From a virus, in IMG/VR virus record IMGVR_UViG_3300034110_001256, positions 1-47,362 of that record: 47,362 nt of DNA. The stretch is one strand, 5' to 3'. The notes under the pieces are model-generated. The model was not told the origin of the DNA and searched no databases. It saw nothing but the letters and a program-made list of their open reading frames with translations. The translations under genes and the position numbers were made by a program. Each line of letters begins with the position of its first letter. The first letter of the stretch is position 1. Below are positions 7,253 to 14,483 of this stretch, one piece after another.

Positions 7253-7491
7253 AGGCACTTTTGACCGACGCGGAGATGCTCCGACGCATTGAGGAATTCT
7301 GCGTCGAGAACTCGTTGCCCCCTTCCACGTTCGGCCGCCTGGCCGTCGGTGACAGCAATCTAGTGACCGGATTGAAGAAGGATCGGTCGATCACGCTTCG
7401 CACCGGTCAGCGGATCGTCGAGTTCATGCAGAGCTACGACCCAGCCGCCAACCCGCCTAGCGAGCCCGCAAGGACATTTCCAACAGATTAA
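7246..7491 (+). CDS. Cro-like regulator, probably leaderless
   Basis: Protein of 81 residues divergent from the repressor. Residues about 10-60 form a small helix-turn-helix-like domain (EMLRRIEEFCVENSLPPSTF, then GDSNLVTGLKK and TLRTGQRIVEFM). Its place, opposite the repressor across shared operators, is that of cro in lambdoid phages. No Shine-Dalgarno is present before the ATG, and the predicted PR start site coincides with the ATG, so a leaderless mRNA is likely. An internal ATG at 7276 is possible but has poor spacing. Confidence 0.65.
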   Translation: MEQALLTDAEMLRRIEEFCVENSLPPSTFGRLAVGDSNLVTGLKKDRSITLRTGQRIVEFMQSYDPAANPPSEPARTFPTD

Positions 7492-7498
7492 CCATCAT

Positions 7499-7526
7499 TT
7501 GTTCACTTAACGTTCTTTTTCATAAT
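7499..7526 (+). promoter_or_regulatory. promoter with alphaproteobacterial LexA box
   Basis: TTGTTC (7499-7504), 16 bases, CATAAT (7521-7526), upstream of the gene at 7547. The -35 and spacer contain GTTCACTTAACGTTC (7501-7515), an exact GTTC-N7-GTTC direct repeat, which is the LexA box known from alphaproteobacteria such as Caulobacter and Rhodobacter. Host LexA would block this promoter until DNA damage. Confidence 0.6.
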
Positions 7527-7546
7527 TTCCTTTCGCGGAGCACATC

Positions 7547-7981
7547 ATGTCAGATCAACCCACGGCTGGACCGTTCACGCCCGAGCAGGAAGCGCGCATT
7601 CGTGAATTGATCGCGCAGATGTCGGGTAACGCACCTGCGAGCCTGGTAGAAGTTGGGCGCATGTCGCGTGAAACGGCAGATGAACTGATCGACGACTATG
7701 TCAGCCGGTTCCCGGATTTAGCGGCGAAGCTTTTCGGCCGCGGAGCGACGGGCGCAGATTTCCTTGCCGCGCCTATCGAGGCCCAGCACCGCGTCCTCGA
7801 CGTAGCAGTTCCTCCCGATGTTTTACCTCCAGCCTCTCCCGCAACCGAACGAAAAACTCCGCGAGGCGTGCTGCGGTATATTCGTCAGATGCTGCTGGCG
7901 TTTCTCCAAGGTGCAGTTCCCACTTTGCGAGAGCCCGCTCCGAAACAGCCTCCATATCGTCGGGTGCGAGGCCATGACTGA
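7547..7981 (+). CDS. hypothetical protein under LexA-type promoter (144 aa)
   Basis: Frame of 144 codons with GGAG about 8 bases before its ATG. The first 75 residues have a natural composition ([18 protein letters not shown], then [15 protein letters not shown]). The last part is Pro/Arg-rich and is antisense to another good frame on the minus strand (7773-8060), so the true C-terminus is less certain. Function is unknown. It is the first gene after the putative LexA-controlled promoter and could be made on SOS induction. Confidence 0.55.
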   Translation: MSDQPTAGPFTPEQEARIRELIAQMSGNAPASLVEVGRMSRETADELIDDYVSRFPDLAAKLFGRGATGADFLAAPIEAQHRVLDVAVPPDVLPPASPATERKTPRGVLRYIRQMLLAFLQGAVPTLREPAPKQPPYRRVRGHD

Positions 7982-8060
7982 ACATCTCTTCGGTCCAGAT
8001 CAACTCCATCAGGAAGTTGATCTTGTTGAGCTCTCCCCGAAGCCACTCGTCTTCATCCAT
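7773..8060 (-). CDS. hypothetical acidic protein, antisense to early operon (95 aa)
   Basis: Minus-strand frame of 95 codons. The product has strongly protein-like composition: [16 protein letters not shown], then acidic helices with [23 protein letters not shown] lies about 8 bases before the ATG. It lies on the opposite strand to the rightward early genes and overlaps the end of the 7547 gene by about 209 bases. It could be an independently expressed small gene. The alternative is that it is a shadow of the plus frame, but its composition and ribosome binding site argue otherwise. Confidence 0.5.
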   Translation of the reverse strand: MDEDEWLRGELNKINFLMELIWTEEMFSHGLAPDDMEAVSERALAKWELHLGETPAASDEYTAARLAEFFVRLRERLEVKHREELLRRGRGAGPR

Positions 8061-8091
8061 CCCGAATCTCCCTTCGGCGGAAAGGTATCAT

Positions 8092-8658
8092 ATGTCTGAG
8101 GGCAACGTAGCAGCGGACCAACTCCGCCTTCTCATCGAGCGCATCGAGCGGCTGGAGGAAGAGAAGAAGGGCATCAACGACGACATCAAGGACGTCTATC
8201 TGGAGGCGAAAGCCACTGGGTACGACGCAAAAATCATGCGTCAGATCATCCGCCTGCGCAAAATGCCCGTCCATGATCGCCAGGAGATGCAGGCCGTTCT
8301 CGAAACCTACCTGTCCGCTCTGGGCATGGAAGACGGTCCCGGCCGCCAGCAGTCGATGTACGACGGCCATGACGGTCGGCCCGATCCTACGACGCCCGCC
8401 CCTGCCCCGACTGCCACAGAAGAGGAGCGCTTCAAGACGGCGCTCTCCCTGGTGGTCAAGCATCAGAACGCGTCCACCTCATGGCTCCAGCGCCAGATGC
8501 GCATCGGATACAACTCCGCTGCCAAGCTGGTCGAAGAGCTGGAACAGAAGGGCGTCGTCGGACCGCCTGATCACATCGGCAAACGCGAGATCCTCGTGCC
8601 GCCCAATGGCGAGGCGCATCCCGCTCTGGCCATGATGTACGAGGCGGCTGGAGGATGA
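8092..8658 (+). CDS. GapR (DUF2312)-FtsK gamma domain fusion protein
   Basis: Protein of 188 residues with two recognisable domains. Residues 8-79 match GapR/DUF2312, the alphaproteobacterial nucleoid protein that clamps overtwisted DNA ([20 protein letters not shown], then [20 protein letters not shown]). Residues about 110-170 match the FtsK gamma winged helix that reads KOPS sites in FtsK translocase ([20 protein letters not shown], then [20 protein letters not shown] and GVVGP). A Pro/Ala linker joins them. No translocase motor is present. The ATG at 8092 has AAAGG 8 bases upstream. Its TGA overlaps the methyltransferase ATG. It is probably a DNA-binding protein used in replication or segregation of phage DNA. 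Confidence 0.8.
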   Translation: MSEGNVAADQLRLLIERIERLEEEKKGINDDIKDVYLEAKATGYDAKIMRQIIRLRKMPVHDRQEMQAVLETYLSALGMEDGPGRQQSMYDGHDGRPDPTTPAPAPTATEEERFKTALSLVVKHQNASTSWLQRQMRIGYNSAAKLVEELEQKGVVGPPDHIGKREILVPPNGEAHPALAMMYEAAGG

Positions 8659-9392
8659 GCGTCGAGCCCCTTCCAACTGTCGTCGTGATGCCGCGCGCGA
8701 CGCTCTATCTGGGCGACGCGAACGAGCTGCTGCACCGCATTGGCCGTGTCGAGCTGGTGACAGACCCGCCGTACCTGTTCGACAACAGCGGCGGCGGCGC
8801 ATTCCGTGCGGCGCGTGGCGCCAGCGACCAGATCGTCGAGGAGCGGCTGGATCAGGGCTTCGATCATACGCTGATCAATCCGTTGCTGCATCCCAGCGTC
8901 GTCGTGTTCTGCCATAACGACCAGCTGCCAGCGTTGCTCGCCTACCTGACGGGCAATTACAGGCGCGTCGTGGTCCATGTGTGGATCAAGCCAAACCCGT
9001 CGCCGCACCGGAACAAGCATTATCTGGCGGACACGGAATTCTATCTGGTCGCCTCCGATGACATCTCGGACACCGAGTTCTTCGTCCACGCTTGGCAGGA
9101 GGGGTATCACCCTGTCGGCGAGCACCATGACATGCACCGTCATGTCACCGCGCCGAGCCAGCCGGCCAAGGTCTATGGGCATCCCACGGTGAAGCCGGAC
9201 GAGGTGATGGACAAGATCATCACCAACGTCGCGGGCGAGGTCATCTGCGACCCGTTCATGGGTACCGGTTCGACCGGCGTCGCGGCGGTGAAGGCCGGCC
9301 GCCGGTTCATTGGGATCGAGCACAACCCCAAGCATTTCGCCACCGCTGTCGAGCGGCTGCGCAAGGCGCACGAGGATCATGTGCCGCCGTGA
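8655..9392 (+). CDS. DNA (adenine/cytosine-N4) methyltransferase
   Basis: Protein of 245 residues with the order of motifs of beta-class amino-methyltransferases: motif IV DPPY (about residue 37) comes first and motif [12 protein letters not shown] (about 201-211) near the end, with [11 protein letters not shown] before it. It transfers a methyl group from S-adenosylmethionine to an adenine or cytosine amino group. No restriction nuclease lies next to it, so it is an orphan phage methylase, perhaps for anti-restriction or regulation. It starts in an ATGA overlap with the GapR-FtsK gamma gene. The target sequence cannot be deduced. Confidence 0.85.
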   Translation: MSVEPLPTVVVMPRATLYLGDANELLHRIGRVELVTDPPYLFDNSGGGAFRAARGASDQIVEERLDQGFDHTLINPLLHPSVVVFCHNDQLPALLAYLTGNYRRVVVHVWIKPNPSPHRNKHYLADTEFYLVASDDISDTEFFVHAWQEGYHPVGEHHDMHRHVTAPSQPAKVYGHPTVKPDEVMDKIITNVAGEVICDPFMGTGSTGVAAVKAGRRFIGIEHNPKHFATAVERLRKAHEDHVPP

Positions 9393-9461
9393 TTTCCAGT
9401 TACCCCCTTTCGGTATTCAGGTCCGGACGCCCGCGTCGGCCCGGACGAAAACAAGGACACG

Positions 9462-9563
9462 ATGTCCCAACGGGCGGTCCCGTACATGCCGCCCGGCTGG
9501 TCGCAAGACTGGCAGGGGCCAAGCGGTTCGATTGGGGGCGAGGTAGTCTGCCGCAAATCGTGA
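9462..9563 (+). CDS. possible small protein (33 aa)
   Basis: Short frame in the 200-base gap between the methyltransferase and the Gp49-like gene. AAGGA lies about 6 bases before the ATG, and the product (MSQRAVPYMPPGWSQDWQ, then a Gly-rich tail) is Pro/Trp-rich with a plausible composition. It is too short for a firm call and the family is unknown. Confidence 0.35.
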   Translation: MSQRAVPYMPPGWSQDWQGPSGSIGGEVVCRKS

Positions 9564-9595
9564 CCACCGACGCGCATTATTCTGAGGAGATCATC

Positions 9596-9961
9596 ATGGA
9601 ATCCAAATCACTCGAGACCACCGAAGCGGAATGCGCTGAAGGTCGCACCGCACCGCGCGTGTCTCTCTCCGATATCAATGCGAAGATCGCGAGCGAATAT
9701 TACTACAATGCGGGCTGCTTGGCGCAGGCCTTCGGTCACCCTGAGCACCCTTCCCTGAACGTGCTTACCATCTGCCTCGTAGTTCTCGACAATGGCTTCA
9801 CGATCATTGGCAAGTCGGCGCCTGCCAGTCCCGATAACTTCGACGAAGCGCTGGGCCAGAAGCTCGCTTACGAAGACGCCATCCGCCAGATTTGGCCCCT
9901 GATGGGCTTCGCGTTGCGCGAGCAGCTGTACAGACCTGTGGTCGACGGCCTGGGTGGCTGA
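9596..9961 (+). CDS. Gp49-family phage protein (121 aa)
   Basis: Protein of 121 residues matching the phage Gp49-like family (Sf6 gene 66 / PF13876 type): SLSDINAKIASEYYYNAG, then HPSLNVLTICLVVLDNGFTI, a conserved SAPASPDNFD block, and AIRQIWPLMGFALRE at the end. The family is common in early regions of tailed phages and its biochemical role is unknown. The start at 9596 has GAGGAG 6-7 bases upstream; the frame stays open further upstream, but that part is not conserved-looking. Confidence 0.8.
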   Translation: MESKSLETTEAECAEGRTAPRVSLSDINAKIASEYYYNAGCLAQAFGHPEHPSLNVLTICLVVLDNGFTIIGKSAPASPDNFDEALGQKLAYEDAIRQIWPLMGFALREQLYRPVVDGLGG

Positions 9962-9971
9962 CATCTCCGGA

Positions 9972-9991
9972 CCCCGGACACCTGTCCGGGG
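9972..9991 (+). repeat. hairpin before rusA-like gene
   Basis: CCCCGGACA and TGTCCGGGG, perfect 9-base arms separated by 2 bases (8 bp and a 4-base loop as RNA). It lies between the Gp49-like gene and the ATG of the RusA-like gene. There is no T-tract, so it is not a standard terminator. It could modulate translation of the resolvase. Confidence 0.5.
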
Positions 9992-10016
9992 CGAGGCTGA
10001 GATCAGCGGGTGCATC

Positions 10017-10367
10017 ATGATTATCGAACTGCCCTTCCCAGCGCCGATTCTGTGGCCCAATGGTCGCGGGCATCACATGCGCAAGCATAAGGCGACCAAG
10101 ACCCACAAGGGTTGGGCGCGCGTGGCTGCGCTGTCGAAGCGCGCAGACGCGCCGGCTGGCGAGCAGCTGCACCTCGTCGTCACCTTTCATTGCAAACCGG
10201 CTGGCCCGCTCCCCGACAAGGACAATGCCGGGGCGAGCATCAAAGCCTATCAGGATGGCATCGCCTGGGCGCTCGGCGTCGATGATCGCCATTTTGGCCA
10301 GCCTGTCGTCCAGTTCGGCGACCGCGCCAAATACGGTAAGGTCGTGATCGAGGTCGTTGCCACATGA
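10017..10367 (+). CDS. rusA: RusA-like Holliday junction resolvase
   Basis: Protein of 116 residues related to RusA, which cuts Holliday junctions symmetrically during phage recombination and replication. It shows the N-terminal ELPFPAPILWPNG, the catalytic acidic block PLPDKDNAGASIKAYQDGI, and VDDRHF, as in RusA (PD-x-DN, then DD). ATG 10017 is used; a GTG at 9954 that overlaps the previous stop would add 21 residues across the hairpin. The TGA overlaps the next ATG. Confidence 0.8.
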   Translation: MIIELPFPAPILWPNGRGHHMRKHKATKTHKGWARVAALSKRADAPAGEQLHLVVTFHCKPAGPLPDKDNAGASIKAYQDGIAWALGVDDRHFGQPVVQFGDRAKYGKVVIEVVAT

Positions 10368-10756
10368 GCGATACCACGCTGTACTTTATCGCCGACCATG
10401 AGCGCAGTTTCGTCAAGATAGGCGTGTCTCGGAATCCTGAACGCCGGCTTCATCAGATTCAGGCGGCCAGTCCGATCATCCTAGAACTGGATCATTGGGT
10501 GCAAGGTGTTGCACCAAGCATCGAAGTGGATTTGCACCAACATTTCGCTGCGCATTGGTTGCACCGGGAATGGTTCAGATATGACCCTCACATTCGCCTT
10601 CTAGTTGACGATCTCAAGGCTGGCGCGAACGCCCTGGCTTCCATCCCGCCTGCGCCGTACCCTAAAGGCTATCGCTGCGAATTTGGTTGGCTTATGTCGG
10701 CCGAGGATACCTTGGATTATCTTCGCCGTCGCGCCCGTGGGAGCGACGAGAAATGA
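10364..10756 (+). CDS. T5orf172 / GIY-YIG-related protein
   Basis: Protein of 130 residues. LYFIADHERSFVKIGVSRNP, then ERRLHQIQAASP and a later EVDLHQHFAAHWLHREWF, follow the T5orf172/MUG113 domain, a branch of the GIY-YIG nuclease superfamily. FVKIGVS replaces the canonical GIY-YIG pair as usual in this branch. Nuclease activity is possible but unproven. It overlaps both neighbours by 4 bases (ATGA), tying it to the RusA and initiator genes. Confidence 0.75.
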   Translation: MSDTTLYFIADHERSFVKIGVSRNPERRLHQIQAASPIILELDHWVQGVAPSIEVDLHQHFAAHWLHREWFRYDPHIRLLVDDLKAGANALASIPPAPYPKGYRCEFGWLMSAEDTLDYLRRRARGSDEK

Positions 10757-11805
10757 GCTGGGAAGCGGAAAGCTGGGCGCGCCAGCAACGCACCGGCGAC
10801 CCCGTCACCAAGGCGGTGTTGGTCGGCATCGCCAACTGGATGAACCCCAAGGGTGACCAGTGCCAGGTGTCCATGCGTCGGCTGGCGGACGAGGTGGAAA
10901 TCTCCGTCCGGACGGCGCAGCGCCATGTCCAGAAGCTCGAGACCCTCGGCCTGCTGGTCAAGGATATCGCGCATCGGCTGGACGGCGGACAGGGCTGGAA
11001 CAGCTTCGTTTTTCCGACGTACAAGCCGCCCAAGGTCAGCCATGTCGACGCGCCTGCAAAGACCGCCACCCCCCGCGACAAATTGACAGGGGGGGAGGAT
11101 GACAAATTGTCGCCCCCCTATGCCAAATTGTCACCCTCCCCTGCGTCAGATTGTCATGGGGAGGGTGACACAGCTGTGTCAGGGGAAGGATATGTAAAGG
11201 ATAATAATTCCCCCCTTAGTCCCCCCCAAGGGGAAACCGCCGCTGAAAAACGTAATCGGGGAAAGAGGATTTCCGACGACTGGAAGCCCCCTGCCATCGC
11301 CGACCTGCCGCCAGCCGCCAAGGCCAAGGTTCGCCAGTGGCCAGCAGGGGCGTACGAGGCCGAGGCGGAAGCGTTCGTGAACTTCTGGCTGTCGGAAGCG
11401 AGTGCCCGCGCCGCCAAGCTCGACTGGTCGAAGGCCTGGGTGAGCTGGATCAACCGAGCGACGGGGCAGGTGTTGCGCGACGCCAAGGCAGGCGTCCGCC
11501 ACACCGCGCCAGCCGCCACCGGCCCCGTCCAGCCGGCCAAGGCCCACGATACCAGCCGCGAGAACAGCGCGGCGGCGAAGATCCGCGCCCACGCCAAGGC
11601 CAAGCTAGGCGAGCAGGTCTATGTCCAGTGGGTCGCCCCCTGCCGAATGGACATCGATGCCGGCACGCTCACCGTCGTGTCGGTCAGCAGCTTTGCCGCC
11701 GATCATCTGCGCGGCAATTTCGCCAACGAGATCGGGCAGGCCATGCACGCCGTGCTGGGGCCTGATGCAGAATTGCGGTTTTCGCACGAAAAACCACCAG
11801 CATGA
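10753..11805 (+). CDS. phage replication initiator (O-like, HTH + DnaA-N-like)
   Basis: Protein of 350 residues. The N-terminal region (about 1-85) is a helix-turn-helix initiator domain (QVSMRRLADEVEISVRTAQR, then HVQKLETLGLL). The middle (about 105-185) is a low-complexity linker with repeated DKLS/AKLS units encoded by an iteron array. The C-terminal region (about 285-345) resembles the DnaA N-terminal domain (CRMDIDAGTLTVVSVSS, then FAADHLRGNFANEI), used to contact helicase. The layout, initiator gene containing its own origin, is that of lambda O. The ATG at 10753 overlaps the upstream stop in ATGA. Confidence 0.75.
   Translation: MSWEAESWARQQRTGDPVTKAVLVGIANWMNPKGDQCQVSMRRLADEVEISVRTAQRHVQKLETLGLLVKDIAHRLDGGQGWNSFVFPTYKPPKVSHVDAPAKTATPRDKLTGGEDDKLSPPYAKLSPSPASDCHGEGDTAVSGEGYVKDNNSPLSPPQGETAAEKRNRGKRISDDWKPPAIADLPPAAKAKVRQWPAGAYEAEAEAFVNFWLSEASARAAKLDWSKAWVSWINRATGQVLRDAKAGVRHTAPAATGPVQPAKAHDTSRENSAAAKIRAHAKAKLGEQVYVQWVAPCRMDIDAGTLTVVSVSSFAADHLRGNFANEIGQAMHAVLGPDAELRFSHEKPPA
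11077..11210 (+). other. candidate phage replication origin (iterons + AT-rich tract)
   Basis: Inside the initiator gene. Four related copies of TGACAAATTGTCA start near 11076, 11100, 11121 and 11144 (a: GACAAATTGACA, b: GACAAATTGTCG, c: GCCAAATTGTCA, d: GTCAGATTGTCA), followed by a 16-base palindrome TGACACAGCTGTGTCA at 11166-11181. Spacing is 21-24 bases, about two helical turns. An AT-rich stretch (about 11188-11208, GATATGTAAAGGATAATAA) follows, as in the lambda origin. A 13-base inverted repeat (11129-11141 and 11158-11170) encloses copy d. Confidence 0.7.
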
Positions 11806-12272
11806 GGACGGAAGCGGGGGATATGATCAGAGAGCCGATACCGGGGCGCGCGCTCAACAACCGAGAACAGATCCTGATGGGGATCATTCGCGAATGCACG
11901 GACGCGGCTCTGCCCATCCCAACCATCGACGACATCGCCGAGCGTCTCAACGTCGCGAACGGCGGCACCGTGCCTGAAATCTTCCGCCGCCTGCACGACA
12001 TGGGCCTCATCATCAATGAGCCGTTCCAGCGCGGCCGCCGCGTCCAGTTGGTCGAGACCGGCAAATGGTCGGCCCTGCCTCTCAACGCCGCCCCGCACTG
12101 GCGCAGCCGACCGAAGAACGTGCCCGCCCCCGCCCCGGTCACGATCCGCACGCGTCGTCCTGATATCGCGGCTGAGATCTTCACCGAGGCCGCGCGCCTG
12201 GGAAAGCCCGCCGTTGAATATCTCGCCGACCTCGTCTTCGTAGGCTGGGAGGTCGAGAAGAGCCGTGGCTAA
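11802..12272 (+). CDS. winged-helix DNA-binding protein (156 aa)
   Basis: Protein of 156 residues with a winged helix-turn-helix in its first half (NNREQILMGIIRECTDA, then TIDDIAERLNVANGGTVPEI and LHDMGLI), similar in build to the LexA N-terminal domain but with no peptidase domain. The C-terminal half is Pro/Arg-rich, then helical. It lies between the initiator and the terminase genes with overlaps on both sides. It might regulate late genes or help at the origin; this is inference from position. Confidence 0.65.
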   Translation: MRTEAGDMIREPIPGRALNNREQILMGIIRECTDAALPIPTIDDIAERLNVANGGTVPEIFRRLHDMGLIINEPFQRGRRVQLVETGKWSALPLNAAPHWRSRPKNVPAPAPVTIRTRRPDIAAEIFTEAARLGKPAVEYLADLVFVGWEVEKSRG

Positions 12273-12969
12273 GCTCACCGCGAAGCAACAGCGCTTCGTT
12301 GACGAATATCTGATCGACCTCAACGGCGCGGCCGCCGCGCGCCGGGCGGGCTACAGCGTGAAGACGGCGCGACAGATCGCGGACGAAAACCTTTCTAAAC
12401 CTGACATCATCGCCGCGATCGACGACGCGCAGCGGGTATTGAGCGAACGCACCCAGATCACACAGGAGATGGTGCTGCGCCGCTGGTGGGATATCGCCAC
12501 CGCCGATCCCAATGAGCTGATCCAGTACCGCCGCACCAATTGCCGGCACTGCCACGGTACCGACTTCGCCTATCAATGGTTGGACCAGGCCGAGTTTGAT
12601 CAGGCGCTCAAGACGGCGGCCATGGTCGAGAACGCGGATCCACGCACATTCCCCACCGACGACGGCGGGTTCGGTTTCAGCAAGAAGGGCGACCCACACC
12701 CCAGCTGCCCCAATTGCAGCGGCGAAGGTCGCGAGGATATATTCGCGCACGACACCCGCCACCTGCTCGGCGCCGCGCGCCTTCTCTACGCCGGCGTGAA
12801 GATCACGAAGGACGGCCTGGAGATCAAGCTGAAGGATCAGGACAAGGCGCTGGAGAACGTCGCCCGCCACCTCGGCATGTTCAAGGAACGGGTCGAGCAC
12901 GACATCACCGACGATCTTGCTGCCGCTATCATCGCCGGCAATGCCAGGGTGAATAATGGCCGCCAGTGA
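12265..12969 (+). CDS. terS: terminase small subunit
   Basis: Protein of 234 residues starting at a GTG that overlaps the previous gene. The N-terminal helix-turn-helix LTAKQQRFVDEYLIDLNG, then AAAARRAGYSVKTARQIA, matches the Terminase_2 (XtmA-like) family, which binds phage DNA and directs packaging initiation. About residues 93-155 hold an insert with two CxxC pairs (CRHCHG and CPNCSG), a likely zinc site. The C-terminal helices (LKDQDKALENVARHLGMF) are typical of the family. It overlaps the large subunit by 14 bases. Confidence 0.85.
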   Translation: MAKLTAKQQRFVDEYLIDLNGAAAARRAGYSVKTARQIADENLSKPDIIAAIDDAQRVLSERTQITQEMVLRRWWDIATADPNELIQYRRTNCRHCHGTDFAYQWLDQAEFDQALKTAAMVENADPRTFPTDDGGFGFSKKGDPHPSCPNCSGEGREDIFAHDTRHLLGAARLLYAGVKITKDGLEIKLKDQDKALENVARHLGMFKERVEHDITDDLAAAIIAGNARVNNGRQ

Positions 12970-14452
12970 CCGTGTTGCGCTGGCCGAGCGCATCGGCGAA
13001 TTTCGCTATTCGCCTCTCGATCACGCCCACTTCGCCTATCCTTGGGAAACTGAGGCTTTGCCCGCCTCCGGCCCGCGCACATGGCAGGCCGAAACCTTCC
13101 AGCAAATAGGTGAGCATCTCGCCGATCCCGACAGGCGTCATTCGCCCTGCCGTATCGCGGTCGCGTCGGGCCACGGCATCGGCAAGTCCGGCTGTGTGTC
13201 GATGATCAACAAGTGGGCGCTGGACACCTGTGTCGATACACGCATCGTCATCACCGCTAACACGGAAGGGCAGCTGCTCACCAAGACAGGGCCGGAGCTG
13301 GCGAAGTGGGCGCAGCTGGCAGTCACCCGCGACTGGTTCAAGGTGAACGCCACCAGCATCGTGTCGACCATGGGCGATCGCTCCAAATCGTGGCGCACGG
13401 ACCTTGTCACCTGGTCGGCGAACAATACTGAGGCATTCGCGGGCCTGCACAACCAGGGCAAGCGCATCGTCCTGATCTTCGACGAAGCGTCCGGCATCAT
13501 CAACAAGGTTTGGGAGGTGGCCCTCGGCGCACTGACCGACGAAGATACCGAGATCCTCTGGCTCGCCTTTGGCAACCCCACGCTCAACACCGGCGCTTTC
13601 CGCGACTGCTATGGCAAGAGCCGCAACCTGTGGAAGACGCGGCAGATCGACAGCCGCAACGTCGAGGGCACGAACAAGAAGTATCTCGAAGAGCTGGTCA
13701 CAACCTACGGGGCCGACAGCGATATCGTGAAGGTCCGCGTGCGCGGCATGTTCCCTTCCGCGTCGTCCATGCAGTTCATCGGCATGGACATGGTCGAGCA
13801 GGCGCAGAAGCGCGAGGTCGAGGCGATGCGCTCCGACCCGCTGATCTACGGCGTGGACTGCGCGCGGTTCGGTGATGACCATAGCACGCTGGCAAAGCGC
13901 TGCGGGCGCGACGCCAAGTCCCGGCCGTGGCTGCGCTGGTATGGCGCTGATACCATGAAGGTGGCAGGCGACATCGCGATCGAGGCGATGCGCGAACATC
14001 CGGACGCGATCTTCGTCGATGTCGGCAATATGGGCGCGGGTGTGGTCGATCGCCTTCGCCAGCTGCTGCCCGACATGCTTGTCATTGAGGTGAACTTCGG
14101 CGGCAAGGGGCGCGATGCCGTCTGGGCCAATGGCGTGCGCGTGAAGACGGCGAACAAGAGAACCGAGATCTGGACGTCGATGCGCTCTTGGCTGGAGCAT
14201 GGTGCGATCCCGGACGATCAGGGGCTGTCGGACGATCTCACCGGGCCTGAATATGGCTATGATGAGGAGCAGCGGCTGGCGCTGGAGAAGAAGAAGCACA
14301 TGAAAGCGCGCGGCCTGCCCTCGCCTGACGATGGTGACGCGCTCGCCACTACGTTCGCGGAGCCGGTCGCGCCGCGTTCCGTGCCTGAATATATGAACCC
14401 CGAGAATTACGGCCGGTCGCGCGGGGGCGATCGCTATGCGGAGTTGGATTGA
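12956..14452 (+). CDS. terL: terminase large subunit
   Basis: Packaging motor of 498 residues. The ATPase has Walker A ASGHGIGKS (about residues 69-77) and Walker B VLIFDEASG (about 173-181). The C-terminal RNase H-like nuclease shows YGVDCARFGDD, FVDVGNMGAG and a final SPDDGDA, the acidic residues that bind metal. It powers DNA entry into the prohead through the portal and cuts the concatemer. Length and motifs are complete. Confidence 0.93.
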   Translation: MAASDRVALAERIGEFRYSPLDHAHFAYPWETEALPASGPRTWQAETFQQIGEHLADPDRRHSPCRIAVASGHGIGKSGCVSMINKWALDTCVDTRIVITANTEGQLLTKTGPELAKWAQLAVTRDWFKVNATSIVSTMGDRSKSWRTDLVTWSANNTEAFAGLHNQGKRIVLIFDEASGIINKVWEVALGALTDEDTEILWLAFGNPTLNTGAFRDCYGKSRNLWKTRQIDSRNVEGTNKKYLEELVTTYGADSDIVKVRVRGMFPSASSMQFIGMDMVEQAQKREVEAMRSDPLIYGVDCARFGDDHSTLAKRCGRDAKSRPWLRWYGADTMKVAGDIAIEAMREHPDAIFVDVGNMGAGVVDRLRQLLPDMLVIEVNFGGKGRDAVWANGVRVKTANKRTEIWTSMRSWLEHGAIPDDQGLSDDLTGPEYGYDEEQRLALEKKKHMKARGLPSPDDGDALATTFAEPVAPRSVPEYMNPENYGRSRGGDRYAELD

Positions 14453-14483
14453 TGATTCATTTTGAAGGCGTTACAACTGCGCC

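Noticed and set aside
8655-9392. Restriction-modification system
   Set aside because: Only the methyltransferase is present. No restriction endonuclease gene lies beside it, so it is called an orphan methylase.
9377-9577. Minus-strand frame of 66 codons between methyltransferase and Gp49-like gene
   Set aside because: No convincing ribosome binding site, and its product has a poor composition. The short plus-strand frame at 9462 is the better candidate.
12929-14299. Long minus-strand frame of 456 codons across the terminase gene
   Set aside because: It is antisense to the terminase large subunit, whose motifs are complete. The Arg/His/Ala-rich product is a codon-bias shadow typical of high-GC DNA.
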